A stretch of DNA of 60,880 nucleotides from Rhizocola hellebori (GCF_016862955.1 NZ_BONY01000054.1:1-60880); one strand, 5' to 3'; counted from the first letter of the stretch, positions 24,394 to 33,363 are shown. Program-made: numbers and translations. The notes: generated by a model from the letters alone, not told the origin.

Positions 24394-25535
24394 CGGTCAC
24401 GCCCCGGCCGGGGTGGCGGGAGACCGTCCGGTCGCAGGGAATGCTCCACTCGGACACGACCCTGGATGACGGGCAGACCCTTCCCTACTGGGATGAGTCG
24501 GCGTGCTACGAGTTCTCTGTCGATGAGGTGCTCGCGCTCGAGGAGCAGACCGACCAGCTGCACGGGATGTGCCTGGCCGCCGCCGAGCATGTGGTGTCGG
24601 CCAACCGGTTCGCCGACTTCGGGATCCCCGGATGGGCGGCCGAGGCGGTCAGCCGCTCGTGGCGGGAGAAGCCGCCCTCGATCTACGGTCGTTTCGATTT
24701 GTGGTACGACGGCACGAGCGCGCCAAAGCTGTTGGAGTACAACGCCGACACGCCCACCTCACTGCTTGAGGCGGGCATCATCCAATGGTTCTGGCTCACC
24801 GACACCCGGCCCGGCACGGACCAGTGGAACAGCATCCACGAAAAGCTTGTCGCCGCTTGGGAAAGGCAGGCCCCCGGGTTCGCCCCCGGCCCGGTGCACT
24901 TCGCCTGGTCGAACCTTGAGGAGACCTTCGAAGACCTGATGACCGTCGGCTACCTCGCCGACACGGCTCACCAGGCGGGGCTCGACGTGCGGGTGGTGCC
25001 GATGCTCGACATCGCCTGGGACGGGCGGCACTTCCGCGACAGCGCGGGCGACCCGATCACGACGATCTTCAAGCTCTACCCGTGGGAGTGGATGCTGGCC
25101 GAGCCTTACGGGAAGGTCGCGCTTGAACCTGGTACCCCCACACATTGGCTGGAACCACCGTGGAAGCTGCTGCTTTCCAACAAAGCTCTGCTGGCGATTC
25201 TCTGGGAGCTCTTCGAGGGGCATGAGCTGCTGCTTCCGGCCTATCTCGATGGACCGCGCGGGCTGGCCGAATACGTGGCGAAGCCGTTGCTCGGCCGGGA
25301 GGGCGCCAACGTGCGAATAGTCACGCCCGACGGTGAAATGCACACGGAGGGTATTTATGGGGCGGAGGGCTGGTGCTTCCAAGAGTTCCGGGCGCTGCCT
25401 TCGTTCGACGGTCAGCGTGTCGTGCTGGGATCGTGGGTCATCGACGGCGAGGCCGCCGGCCTGGGCATTCGCGAGAGCACCAGCCTCATCACCGACCACC
25501 ATGCCCGGTTTATTCCCCACTACTTAGTTCCGTAG
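24381..25535 (+). CDS. glutathionylspermidine synthase-family ATP-grasp ligase
   Basis: A 384-residue protein of the GSP synthase C-terminal-domain family (YgiC/YjfC type), lacking the amidase domain. Diagnostic stretches are SIYGRFDLWYDG, PKLLEYNADTPTSLLE, AWSNLEETFEDLMTVGYLAD, FKLYPWEWM, and the ATP-site KPLLGREGANV. It likely makes an amide bond using ATP; since this lineage should use mycothiol rather than glutathione, the substrate is unlikely to be glutathionylspermidine itself. The ATG at 24381 has no clear ribosome-binding site; ATG 24441 is an alternative. Confidence 0.87.
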   Translation: MRRLAVTPRPGWRETVRSQGMLHSDTTLDDGQTLPYWDESACYEFSVDEVLALEEQTDQLHGMCLAAAEHVVSANRFADFGIPGWAAEAVSRSWREKPPSIYGRFDLWYDGTSAPKLLEYNADTPTSLLEAGIIQWFWLTDTRPGTDQWNSIHEKLVAAWERQAPGFAPGPVHFAWSNLEETFEDLMTVGYLADTAHQAGLDVRVVPMLDIAWDGRHFRDSAGDPITTIFKLYPWEWMLAEPYGKVALEPGTPTHWLEPPWKLLLSNKALLAILWELFEGHELLLPAYLDGPRGLAEYVAKPLLGREGANVRIVTPDGEMHTEGIYGAEGWCFQEFRALPSFDGQRVVLGSWVIDGEAAGLGIRESTSLITDHHARFIPHYLVP

Positions 25536-25580
25536 GACGCTGGCACACAACTTCGCGCAAGATTGCACTACCTTTGTCGG

Positions 25581-26135
25581 GTGGACTTCGATGCGTACGC
25601 CCGCATGGCCGTTGATCTTGTCAACGCGCCGCTGGACGACCTCAACGCCCTGAAGGGCCTCTACCCCGACCCGGAGTGGATGTGCGAGGACCCGACCGAG
25701 CGTGATCTGCAAACCTTCCGGAAGGCCCAGAAGAAACTGCGCGACGTCTTCTCCTTCGGCTCCTCCGGACGCGAACGCGAGGCTGTCAACGAGCTGAACA
25801 TGCTCTTGGAGACTCACCCTGTCCATCCCCGGATCTCCGGCCACCAGTCCGGCAACTGGCATATCCATGTGACCAGCCGAGGCTCCATGATCAGCGCCGA
25901 ATACCTCGCGGGCGCGGTCTGGGGCCTTTCTGTCTGGTTGTGCGAATACGGCAGCGCGCGCTTCGGGGTGTGCGCCGACGAACGCTGCGGCAACGTCTAC
26001 CTCGACACCTCGTCGAACAACTGCCGCCGGTTCTGCTCGGAGCGCTGCGCGACACGTTCCCACGTCGCGGCCCACCGCGCGCGCAAGAAGGCCGCTGTCG
26101 AGGACACCGCCACCAACCTCACCCCCGTCGGCTAG
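25581..26135 (+). CDS. CGNR zinc-finger (ABATE domain) protein
   Basis: A 184-residue putative regulator. The N-terminal part starts MDFDAYARMAVDLVN, typical of the ABATE stress-sensor domain. The C-terminal CGNR zinc finger runs about 131-170 with Cys131, Cys136, Cys148, Cys152 and Cys156 (RFGVCADERCGNVYLD, NNCRRFCSERCATR) and a basic helix that would contact DNA. The GTG at 25581 is chosen over a TTG six codons upstream because TACCTT lies six bases before it. Targets unknown. It converges on the sugar isomerase gene across a palindrome. Confidence 0.88.
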   Translation: MDFDAYARMAVDLVNAPLDDLNALKGLYPDPEWMCEDPTERDLQTFRKAQKKLRDVFSFGSSGREREAVNELNMLLETHPVHPRISGHQSGNWHIHVTSRGSMISAEYLAGAVWGLSVWLCEYGSARFGVCADERCGNVYLDTSSNNCRRFCSERCATRSHVAAHRARKKAAVEDTATNLTPVG

Positions 26136-26155
26136 CCCGGCTCGCTCCTGCGGCT

Positions 26156-26178
26156 CCGCGATTTCCCTGAACTCGCGG
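26156..26178. repeat. GCGA-TTTC-type palindrome, copy A
   Basis: The arms CCGCGA (26156-26161) and TCGCGG (26173-26178) pair perfectly. TTC and GAA inside extend the stem around loop CCT. It lies between two convergent stop codons and may also act as a bidirectional terminator. It resembles 34259-34283, 60575-60593 and 60616-60634. Confidence 0.6.
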
Positions 26179-26195
26179 CGATCGATGGCGGGGCG

Positions 26196-26981
26196 CTAGG
26201 GCACCGGCACGGAGAGGTGGGTGCGGGCGAATTGGAGCGCGTCGGCGAGATCGGCCTCTCGCTCGGCACGGCTGCGGGCGCGGCGGGTCGCCACTTCGAG
26301 CGCGACAGAGCCCGAGAAACCCCGCCTGGCCAGCGACTCAAGCAACTGTGCGCAGGGCTGGTTGCCGCGTCCGGGGACTAGATGCTCGTCGCGTCCCTCC
26401 CCCGTGCCGTCGCCGAGGTGGATGTGGGCCAGGCCATCGCCCATCGCCTCGGCCATTTCCAGCGCGTCGGAGCGTGAGGCCGCGCAGTGCGAAATGTCCA
26501 ACGTGTAGGAATCGTAGCCGCTCCTCGTCGGATCCCAGCCCGGCGAATACGGGACGAACTGCCGGCCGGCCATGCGGACCGGGTACATGTTCTCGATCGC
26601 GAACCGCAGCCCGGGATGGCGTCTGGCCAGGCGCTGGATGCCTTGCGCGAACCCGCGCGCGTAGTCGCGCTGCCAGGTGAACGGCGGGTGCACCACCACC
26701 GTGGTGGCGCCGAGATCCTCGGCGAGCACGGCGGCCCGCCGCAACCGCTCCATCGGATCGCTGCTCCACACCCGCTGGGTCACCAGCAGGCAGGGCGCGT
26801 GGACCGACATGATGGGAACGCCGTAGTGCTCGACCAGCCCCTGCAGCGCGCTGGTGTCCTGGCTGACCGCATCGGTCCAGACCATGACCTCCACCCCGTC
26901 ATAGCCGAGCGTCGCGGCCACCTCGAACGCGGCCGCGGTCGGCTCCGGGAAGACCGAGGAGCTTGACAGCAAGACAGGCAC
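26196..26981 (-). CDS. sugar phosphate isomerase/epimerase family protein
   Basis: A 261-residue xylose-isomerase-like TIM barrel. [50 protein letters not shown], and [23 protein letters not shown] give the metal and substrate ligands of the AP endonuclease 2-like fold. Corresponds to Rv0498. Reaction unknown. The GTG at 26981 is chosen because GGAGGA lies seven bases upstream. It follows the Ppx gene on the same strand, as in mycobacteria. Confidence 0.9.
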   Translation of the reverse strand: MPVLLSSSSVFPEPTAAAFEVAATLGYDGVEVMVWTDAVSQDTSALQGLVEHYGVPIMSVHAPCLLVTQRVWSSDPMERLRRAAVLAEDLGATTVVVHPPFTWQRDYARGFAQGIQRLARRHPGLRFAIENMYPVRMAGRQFVPYSPGWDPTRSGYDSYTLDISHCAASRSDALEMAEAMGDGLAHIHLGDGTGEGRDEHLVPGRGNQPCAQLLESLARRGFSGSVALEVATRRARSRAEREADLADALQFARTHLSVPVP

Positions 26982-27073
26982 AGACACGTCCTCCACCCTA
27001 GTCCGCGGGATAGGCCACCCCTCCCCGTGCCCACGGCCCGGCGTCCTGAAACACGGCCGGACGGGCTTTAGCG

Positions 27074-28012
27074 TTAGTTCTCCACATTGGACAGTGAGAG
27101 CTGGTCGAGCCGGCTGAGGATGACGCCTTCCCGCAGTGCCCACGGGCAGATGCGCAACTCGTCGATGCCAAGCCGGCGCATGGTGTGCTCGGCCACCACG
27201 GCCCCGGCCGCGAGCTGATGGGCCCGGCTCGGGCTCACCCCGTCAAGCTCGCCAAGCGCGACCGAAGGGATTCGCTGCACGAAAGCCCTTACCTGATGCA
27301 GCCCGGTCATCGTCAGCGAGCGCGGCACCCACAGCCCTTCCCCGCTCGGGGCGGCGCCGGCCAGGCGGGCCAGCGTGCGAAAGGTCTTCGAGGTCGCAGC
27401 GGCGAACTCCCATCCGCCGATCTTGTCCAGCTCCTTGTGCTCCAGCTTGTTGTCCACATAGGACTCAAGCGCCTCCACCTCTTCCGGCAACGGCGGATCG
27501 TGCGAGAGCTTGTTGCGGGTGAGCCTGCCCGCGCCGAGCGGAAGCGAGACCGCGATTTCGGGCGACTCGTCGACCCCGGCCGCGATTTCCAGCGACCCGC
27601 CGCCGATGTCCAGCACCAGCAGCCTTCCCGCCGACCAGCCGAACCAGCGGCGCACCGCCAGAAACGTCATCCGCGCCTCGTCCTCGCCCGAGAGCACCCG
27701 CAGATCGACGCCCGTGTCCAGCCAAACCCGGCGCAGAACGTCGGCCGAGTTGCTCGCGTCCCGCACGGCTGAGGTGGCGAATGCCAGTAACTCGTCCACC
27801 TCCAGGCGTCGCGCGGCCTCCTTGGCCCGAGCGCACGCCTGTACCAGCGAATGGGAGCCCTCCTTGGTCAGCGAACCGTCGCCGTTGAGCTGCTCGGCCA
27901 GGCGCAGCCTTTCCTTCTGGGAGTGCGCGGGCCAGGGATGTGCGCCCGGATGGGCATCGACCACCAGCAGGTGGACCGTGTTGGAACCGACGTCGAGAAC
28001 ACCGAGCCGCAT
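27074..28012 (-). CDS. Ppx/GppA-family phosphatase
   Basis: A 312-residue exopolyphosphatase/guanosine pentaphosphate phosphatase-type protein of the ASKHA fold. [15 protein letters not shown] (residues 5-19), [23 protein letters not shown] and [14 protein letters not shown] (second phosphate loop) are present. It is the short actinobacterial form (Rv0496 type, about 310-340 residues) without the long C-terminal domain of E. coli PPX. Likely role in polyphosphate or (p)ppGpp turnover. The ATG at 28012 has TACGGT six bases upstream; the promoter is back-to-back with the gene at 28057. Confidence 0.92.
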   Translation of the reverse strand: MRLGVLDVGSNTVHLLVVDAHPGAHPWPAHSQKERLRLAEQLNGDGSLTKEGSHSLVQACARAKEAARRLEVDELLAFATSAVRDASNSADVLRRVWLDTGVDLRVLSGEDEARMTFLAVRRWFGWSAGRLLVLDIGGGSLEIAAGVDESPEIAVSLPLGAGRLTRNKLSHDPPLPEEVEALESYVDNKLEHKELDKIGGWEFAAATSKTFRTLARLAGAAPSGEGLWVPRSLTMTGLHQVRAFVQRIPSVALGELDGVSPSRAHQLAAGAVVAEHTMRRLGIDELRICPWALREGVILSRLDQLSLSNVEN

Positions 28013-28018
28013 GCGCCT

Positions 28019-28049
28019 ACCGTAATGCCCTTCGGGCGCGTCGTAGTCT
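28019..28049. promoter_or_regulatory. overlapping divergent leaderless promoters (ppx / Rv0495c-like)
   Basis: Minus-strand TACGGT (28019-28024) is six bases from the ATG at 28012. Plus-strand TAGTCT (28044-28049) is seven bases from the GTG at 28057. Only 19 bases separate the -10 hexamers, so each promoter's -35 lies in the other. Confidence 0.5.
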
Positions 28050-28056
28050 GGGCTCT

Positions 28057-28860
28057 GTGAAAGAGGTAGCGCTGGGTTTCCCCAGGGAGTGGATCGAGTT
28101 CGCCGATCCAGCCGACTCCAACCATGTGATCCGCGCCGACATGACCTGGCTGCTCTCCCGCTGGAGTTGCATCTACGGCGTGGGCTGCAAGGGCATTCTG
28201 AAAGGCCGAGCGGTGGAGGGATGCTGTTCGCACGGCGCGTTCTTCACCGATAAGGAGGACATCGCCCGGGTGAAGGCGGCGGTGAAGAAGCTGACCCCGA
28301 CGACGTGGCAGCACTTCCGCAAGGGCTACAAGAACTGGACCGAGGTCGACGAGCTCGACGACCAGCCTGCCCGGCGCACGGCCACCCGCCCCGGCGCGGG
28401 TTGTGTCTTCCAGAACGACCCCGGTTTCGCCGCAGGCGGCGGCTGCGCCCTGCACGGTCAGGCGCTGCGCGATGGGGTTCATCCACTGGAGTACAAGCCG
28501 GATGTGTGCTGGCAGCTGCCGATCCGGCGCGGCCAGGACTGGGTCACCCGACCCGATGAGACCAAGATCCTGCTTTCCACCATCGGCGAGTTCGACCGGC
28601 GCGCCTGGGGCTCGGGCGGCCACGAGCTGAACTGGTGGTGCACCTCGTCACCAGACGCGCATGTGGGCACCGATGTGGTCTATGTCAGCTATGGCCCCGA
28701 GCTGACCGCGCTTCTGGGCGAGAAGGCCTACGCCGAGCTTTCCCGTCTCTGCCGGGAGCGCCTCGGCAAGGGCCTGGTCGCACCGCACCCGGCAACGGTT
28801 GCGCAAAACCAGTCAGTGGCTGGAAACGAAAAGGCAAAACGGATGCCCCGCCGGGTCTAG
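28057..28860 (+). CDS. conserved Cys-rich protein (Rv0495c-like)
   Basis: A 267-residue cytoplasmic protein. Cys residues are grouped in CIYGVGCKGI, EGCCSHGAFF, GAGCVFQND, GGGCALHG, DVCWQLP and WWCTSS, with several conserved-looking His, so a metal site similar to YkgJ-type zinc/iron-binding proteins is plausible. Position beside ppx matches mycobacterial Rv0495c, whose function is not known to me. The GTG at 28057 has TAGTCT seven bases upstream. The last 48 bases overlap, tail to tail, the VOC gene on the other strand. Confidence 0.82.
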   Translation: MKEVALGFPREWIEFADPADSNHVIRADMTWLLSRWSCIYGVGCKGILKGRAVEGCCSHGAFFTDKEDIARVKAAVKKLTPTTWQHFRKGYKNWTEVDELDDQPARRTATRPGAGCVFQNDPGFAAGGGCALHGQALRDGVHPLEYKPDVCWQLPIRRGQDWVTRPDETKILLSTIGEFDRRAWGSGGHELNWWCTSSPDAHVGTDVVYVSYGPELTALLGEKAYAELSRLCRERLGKGLVAPHPATVAQNQSVAGNEKAKRMPRRV

Positions 28861-29175
28861 ATAGACCCTCACGTCATCCTGCGGCTGGAACTCGGCGAGC
28901 GTTGCGCCTGCGGCTACTGCGCGGGCGCCCGCCTCCGCCAGATCCTCCACCGCTATGTCGAGGTGGACCTGCATCTGCTGGTCGCCCGGCCCGGCCGGCC
29001 AGACCGGCGGCACATGCTCCGGCTCCAGCTGGAACGACAGGCCCGCACCCTCGGGGGCCTTGAGCGTCACCCACTCCGGCTCGTCGCTGCCGAGCTCCCA
29101 GCCCAGCAACCGCTGGTAGAAACCAGCCAGCGCCCTCGGCTCGGGCGCGCCCAGCACGATTCCCTTCAGCCTCAC
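28813..29175 (-). CDS. VOC-family (glyoxalase/bleomycin-resistance-like) protein
   Basis: A 120-residue protein of one vicinal-oxygen-chelate module pair: GIVLGAPEPRALAGFYQRLLGWE, then AGLSFQLEPEHVPPVW, HLDIAVEDLAEAGARAVAAGATL and VYLDPAGHPFCLF. The metal ligands are not all identifiable (His in VHLDIAV is a good candidate), so it may bind a ligand rather than catalyse. The start overlaps the winged-helix gene stop by four bases; the 3-prime end overlaps the convergent Rv0495c-like gene by 48 bases. Confidence 0.85.
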   Translation of the reverse strand: MRLKGIVLGAPEPRALAGFYQRLLGWELGSDEPEWVTLKAPEGAGLSFQLEPEHVPPVWPAGPGDQQMQVHLDIAVEDLAEAGARAVAAGATLAEFQPQDDVRVYLDPAGHPFCLFVSSH

Positions 29176-30227
29176 CTGTTGTCCTCCAAGCTTTCGGTGT
29201 ACCTGTTCTGCGCCGCCTCGAGCGCCCCGGACTCAGCCTTGGTCAGTTTCCGGAACAGCTGAATTTCAAAAGTCACCGCTTTGCCCTTGACCGTGCGCCG
29301 CCAGTGCCCGATCAGCCTCCCGTTGAGCAGGATGGAGTTGTAGTAGACGGCAGCCTGGCGAGTCAGGCTGGGCATGGCCAGCGCGTCACGGCTCTCCGTG
29401 TAGGCCATCCCTATCTCGTCATAAACCTGGATCAGGTCTACCCTCGGTTGCGCCATCTTCGGCTCGGGCAGCTCGCGGCCGAACCAGTAGGATCGTCCAT
29501 CCACGACGGTGTTCAGCACCTCGTTTCCGAGCATTGCCAAGCCTTTGCGGCCGTCGGCCTGGGTCAGCCCCGACCACCATGCGAAGTCCTTGAGCGTGGC
29601 CGGGCCGCGCGTGGTGAAGTAGCGGCGCACCAGCTCGGCCAGCGCCTCCTCACGGCTCAGGACTATCGCGTCGGGGGCCCTTTCCTCAATCAGTGCATAG
29701 GTTTGCTGCTTGCCCCTCGGCGCCCCGCTGCAGATGATCCCGTCCAGCTCCGCCCGCATGAGGACAAGCGTGAACGCCAGATTTTCCAAGGTCAGCCCCG
29801 CGTTTTCGAGCACCGCGCGCATCTGCTTGCGCTCGAGCTGCTGCCCACCCTTGAGCGCCTTGACGAACAACGCGTTGGTCTTCTTGAAATCCGTCAAACC
29901 GTTGGCGCGGTAGTAGGGCGCGTTCACCGCGTGCACCCGGTGGCCGGTCAGCTCCAGCATCCAGCGGATGTCCTCGCGCGCCACGAAGTGCCACGTGGGC
30001 CGCATGACATGGGTGCGCAGAATCCTGCCGTCGGCGATGAGCTCGTCCACCATGGGCTCGGTGACGTTCTTCGTGCGCTGCACTATCGACCAGCGCGCAT
30101 AGGGGAACTCTTGTGCCTGTAGCGCGGCGAAACTTCTCACCCCGGAATGGATGTCCTGGAAAGGCTCACCCCAGAGCCGCTGGTTGACCATCCGCAAGGC
30201 CGCAATTTCCCCATGCGAGAACATCAC
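29172..30227 (-). CDS. winged-helix DNA-binding domain protein (HTH_42 / YcaQ-like)
   Basis: A 351-residue protein of the winged helix family PF06224 (related to the AlkX/YcaQ DNA-glycosylase group). Typical stretches are RMVNQRLWGEPF, VRSFAALQAQEFPYARWSIVQRT, ILRTHVMRPTWHFVAREDIRWMLELTG, RYFTTRGPATLKDFAWWSGL and YYNSILLNGRLIGHWRRTVKG. It may act on DNA lesions, but many actinobacterial members are uncharacterised. It overlaps its neighbours by four bases on both sides (MFS upstream, VOC downstream), forming a three-gene unit with MFS. Confidence 0.87.
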   Translation of the reverse strand: MMFSHGEIAALRMVNQRLWGEPFQDIHSGVRSFAALQAQEFPYARWSIVQRTKNVTEPMVDELIADGRILRTHVMRPTWHFVAREDIRWMLELTGHRVHAVNAPYYRANGLTDFKKTNALFVKALKGGQQLERKQMRAVLENAGLTLENLAFTLVLMRAELDGIICSGAPRGKQQTYALIEERAPDAIVLSREEALAELVRRYFTTRGPATLKDFAWWSGLTQADGRKGLAMLGNEVLNTVVDGRSYWFGRELPEPKMAQPRVDLIQVYDEIGMAYTESRDALAMPSLTRQAAVYYNSILLNGRLIGHWRRTVKGKAVTFEIQLFRKLTKAESGALEAAQNRYTESLEDNR

Positions 30228-31498
30228 TCGATGCTATCGGGCAGACTCCGGGCGGCGAACCAGAAGTAGATGCCCGACGCCGTGACGATGAGGGCGGCGC
30301 AGCCGAACACGGCGTCTATGCGGCCAAGGTGCATGCCGAACAGCGTCGTGTCCAGGTCCTTCAGGACGGTGCTCACCAGCACGCTGGTGACGGCGATGGA
30401 GACGATTGCCCCGAGCCGGTTCGCCGGCATGATCACCGCGAAGACCCGGCCCAGGAGATCCCGCGGCACCACCCGCATCAGCACGGGCGCCAGCGCCGTG
30501 TTGAGCGCGCCGATGCAGTAGCCGAGCCCGGCGATCACCGCCAGTGCCGGCCACACGCTTTCCAGGCGCGAATAGGCGAAGAGAAACGCTCCGCTGAGCA
30601 CAAAGCCACCCACGATGACCCGGACATGACCGAGCCGGTCACCCAGAAAGCCACCGGTGAACGAGCCGATGACCGCGCCCACCCCGAAGGCCCCACCGAG
30701 CACGCCGAACCACTTCGGCTCGGCGTTGAGGTTCTCGGCCACGAAGTAGAGATCCAGCGCAACGAACGCCCCAATCCCGAGCTGGACGACGACGGCAAGG
30801 ATCAGCACGGCACGTACCAGCGAATGACCGCCGATGAACCGCATTCCCGAGACGAACTCGCGCCACACGCCGGCCGATTCCTCGCGCGGCTTTGCTGGCG
30901 GGACGGCCGCCGGATCCACTTTGATGAGCCGGATCAGCAGGTAGGACACGAGAAATGACAGCGCGTTGACGGTGATCGCCCAGGGCACGCCGACGCTCAC
31001 CAACAGCGGCGCGGCCAGCGGTGGGCCGATGATCGAGGCCAATGCGCCCGCGGACTGGGCGTAGCCGGAGGCCCGCCCCTGCATCTCCTCCGGAACGATG
31101 TCGCGCAGCAGCACTATCCGCGACGGATTGAAGAACTGTGAGGCCGCCGTATCGAGCGCGACCACCACGGCGATGATGGTGAGGGTCACCGGCAACGGCA
31201 GCGTCACCACGCTGACGACGATCAGGGAGCTGATCAGAGCCGCCCGGATGAGGTCCATCCGGAGCATGGTGCGCCGGGCTTCCCAGCGATCCACGAACAC
31301 GCCCGCGATCGGCCCGAGAAAGATGATGACGATCGAGGTGACGATGAGCACGACGCTGCTGACCGCGGGGGCGTAACCCTTGCCCGCCAGGAGAACGTAG
31401 CCGATCCAGATCAGCAGGGTGGTGCCGAAAACCTCGTCGCCCACGACCGAGATCGTCTGTCCAAACCAGAGCTTCGCGTAGTTCCGGTTGATGAGCAT
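30224..31498 (-). CDS. MFS transporter
   Basis: A 424-residue, 12-helix major facilitator, enterobactin-exporter/MFS_3-like: NYAKLWFGQTISVVGDEVF at the start, motif A equivalent VDRWEARRTMLRMD at about 68-82, and FTGGFLGDRLGHVRVIVGG in the second half. A likely drug or metabolite exporter; substrate unknown. The ATG at 31498 is preceded by TAATGT (31505-31510) with a six-base spacer, so it is probably leaderless and heads the MFS/winged-helix/VOC unit. Confidence 0.9.
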   Translation of the reverse strand: MLINRNYAKLWFGQTISVVGDEVFGTTLLIWIGYVLLAGKGYAPAVSSVVLIVTSIVIIFLGPIAGVFVDRWEARRTMLRMDLIRAALISSLIVVSVVTLPLPVTLTIIAVVVALDTAASQFFNPSRIVLLRDIVPEEMQGRASGYAQSAGALASIIGPPLAAPLLVSVGVPWAITVNALSFLVSYLLIRLIKVDPAAVPPAKPREESAGVWREFVSGMRFIGGHSLVRAVLILAVVVQLGIGAFVALDLYFVAENLNAEPKWFGVLGGAFGVGAVIGSFTGGFLGDRLGHVRVIVGGFVLSGAFLFAYSRLESVWPALAVIAGLGYCIGALNTALAPVLMRVVPRDLLGRVFAVIMPANRLGAIVSIAVTSVLVSTVLKDLDTTLFGMHLGRIDAVFGCAALIVTASGIYFWFAARSLPDSIE

Positions 31499-31540
31499 CC
31501 AAAGACATTAGGACAGCACAGCCGATCTCGCTGCCCCGGT

Positions 31541-32227
31541 TTACGGCTCGAACTTGTAACCCAGCCCTCGCACGGTGACCAGAAAGCGCGGCGTGGACGG
31601 CTCCGGCTCGATTTTGGACCGAAGCCGCTTCACATGCACGTCAAGGGTTTTGGTATCGCCAACATAGTCGGCTCCCCACACCCGGTCGATGAGCTGACCC
31701 CGGGTCAGCACCCGGCCGGCGTTGCGCAGCAGCAGCTCCAGAAGCTCGAACTCCTTGAGCGGCAACTGAACCGCAGCGCCGTCGACGGTGACCACGTGCC
31801 GCTCGACGTCCATGCGCACCGGTCCGGCGGTCAGGGTGGCACCGGCGTGCTCGACCACCTCCGAGGTCTGCCGGCGCAGCACGGCACGGATCCGGGCGAC
31901 CAGCTCGCGCGGCGAGTACGGCTTGGTGACGTAGTCATCCGCGCCGATTTCGAGACCCACCACCTTATCGATCTCGCTGTCCCGCGCGGTCACCATGATG
32001 ATCGGCACATTGGAGCGCTGCCTGAGCTGGCGGCAGACCTCCGTGCCGGGCATCTCCGGCAGCATCAGGTCGAGAAGAACGATGTCGGCGCCGGTGCGGT
32101 CGAACTCGGTCAGCGCGGCTGTTCCGGTTGCCGCGAGCGAGACCTCGAAGCCCTCCTTGCGCAGCATGTAGGACAGCACATCGGAGAACGATTCCTCATC
32201 CTCAACCACGAGCACTCGTGACATCAC
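31541..32227 (-). CDS. regX3: two-component response regulator RegX3
   Basis: A 228-residue OmpR/PhoB-type regulator. The receiver covers 1-120 (acidic pocket VEDEES, phospho-Asp53 in VLLDLMLP, Lys in DDYVTKPYSP). The winged helix is at about 130-228 (PLKEFELLELLLRNAGRVLTR, VDVHVKRLRSKIE-like DVHVKRLRSKIEP, VRGLGYKFEP). It mediates phosphate-starvation control with SenX3 in mycobacteria. The start overlaps the kinase stop by four bases. PHO-box-like direct repeats lie beyond senX3. Confidence 0.95.
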   Translation of the reverse strand: MMSRVLVVEDEESFSDVLSYMLRKEGFEVSLAATGTAALTEFDRTGADIVLLDLMLPEMPGTEVCRQLRQRSNVPIIMVTARDSEIDKVVGLEIGADDYVTKPYSPRELVARIRAVLRRQTSEVVEHAGATLTAGPVRMDVERHVVTVDGAAVQLPLKEFELLELLLRNAGRVLTRGQLIDRVWGADYVGDTKTLDVHVKRLRSKIEPEPSTPRFLVTVRGLGYKFEP

Positions 32228-33357
32228 TGACCAATCTCCTCATGTATTGCCGATACTTCTAGCGCGTCCGGTGGACGGGCCGGAAGACGCAGGGTGAACG
32301 TCGAGCCACCGCCGAGCCGACTGCGCACGTCCACCCTCCCGCCATGGTTGGTAGCTATGTGCTTCACGATGGCCAGCCCGAGCCCGGTGCCGCCGGTAGC
32401 ACGCGACCGGGCCTGGTCGGCTCGATAGAAACGCTCGAATACTCTGTCAAGGTCTGCCGGGCCGATGCCTATTCCCTGGTCCGAGACGCTGATGTCGACG
32501 CGTTCGCCATCGGCGAGAGCGCTGACGATCACCGCTGAGCCCTCCGGGGAGTAGGCGACCGCGTTCTCCACCAGGTTTCCCAGCGCCGTGGCGAACTGGC
32601 TGTCCCGGCCATAGATGGTCAGCCCTCTGGTGCCCACCACCACCAGCTCTATCCCCTTGGCCGTGGCCGCGGTGCGGCTGCGGTCGACGGCATCGGCCAC
32701 CACCCAGTCGACCGAAACCGGCTCCGGGTCGGGCAGCGGCTCCGCGCCCTGCAGCCGGGAAAGCTCCATGAGCTCGGTCACCAACTGGCCCAGGCGCGCG
32801 CTTTCGCGCTGGATGCGCTCGGCGAAGCGGCGGCCCGCGGCGACATCGGTGGCCGGGTCGGCACCGGACGCCTCCGGGTCGGTCGCGTCGAGCAGGCCCT
32901 CCGCGAGCAACTGCAATGCCCCGATGGGCGTTTTCAGCTCGTGGCTCACGTTGGCGACGAAGTCGCGGCGCACCCTTTCCACGCGATGGGCCTCGGTGAC
33001 ATCGGCCGCCTCGATGCAGATCATCCCGCCGCCGATGGCGACCGCGCGCAGGTGCACGCCAAGCGGCTCGCCCACCCGCGGCAGGTCCACCTCCACCTCC
33101 CGGCGTACGCCGGTGTGGCGCACCTGGCCGGAAAGGCTGCGCAGCACGGGGTGCGCGCTCACCACACCCGGCTGACCGCCGGCCCGCAGCAGACCCATCG
33201 CCCGCGCCGCCGGGTTGGCGAGCACCACCTGATCGGTGGCATCGAGCAAGACCACGCCGACCCGCAACGAGTCGAGGCTCTTACGCCCCATCCCCGCCAT
33301 CGGATCGACGATAGGCTGCGCCACGGCAGCCGTCTCATTACGCCTTGCCCACCTCAC
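32224..33357 (-). CDS. senX3: SenX3-type sensor histidine kinase lacking N-terminal membrane helices
   Basis: A 377-residue kinase with a PAS-like domain (about 25-115, VGVVLLDATDQVVLANPAA), the H-box RRDFVANVSHELKTP (His139) and an ATP-binding domain (NLVENAVAYSP, VSDQGIGIGPADLDRVFERFY, GGTGLGLAIVKH). Sequence and partner identify it as SenX3, but mycobacterial SenX3 begins with two membrane helices and none is encoded here: the in-frame extension to 33447 is not hydrophobic and the upstream region holds operators and phoU. The GTG at 33357 has TACGAT six bases upstream. It may be a soluble kinase. Confidence 0.9.
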   Translation of the reverse strand: MRWARRNETAAVAQPIVDPMAGMGRKSLDSLRVGVVLLDATDQVVLANPAARAMGLLRAGGQPGVVSAHPVLRSLSGQVRHTGVRREVEVDLPRVGEPLGVHLRAVAIGGGMICIEAADVTEAHRVERVRRDFVANVSHELKTPIGALQLLAEGLLDATDPEASGADPATDVAAGRRFAERIQRESARLGQLVTELMELSRLQGAEPLPDPEPVSVDWVVADAVDRSRTAATAKGIELVVVGTRGLTIYGRDSQFATALGNLVENAVAYSPEGSAVIVSALADGERVDISVSDQGIGIGPADLDRVFERFYRADQARSRATGGTGLGLAIVKHIATNHGGRVDVRSRLGGGSTFTLRLPARPPDALEVSAIHEEIGQ

Positions 33358-33363
33358 GCTGCG

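Noticed and set aside
30639-31508. 289-residue minus-strand ORF inside the MFS gene in another frame
   Set aside because: Arg/Gly-rich out-of-frame shadow of the MFS transporter with no hydrophobic segments.
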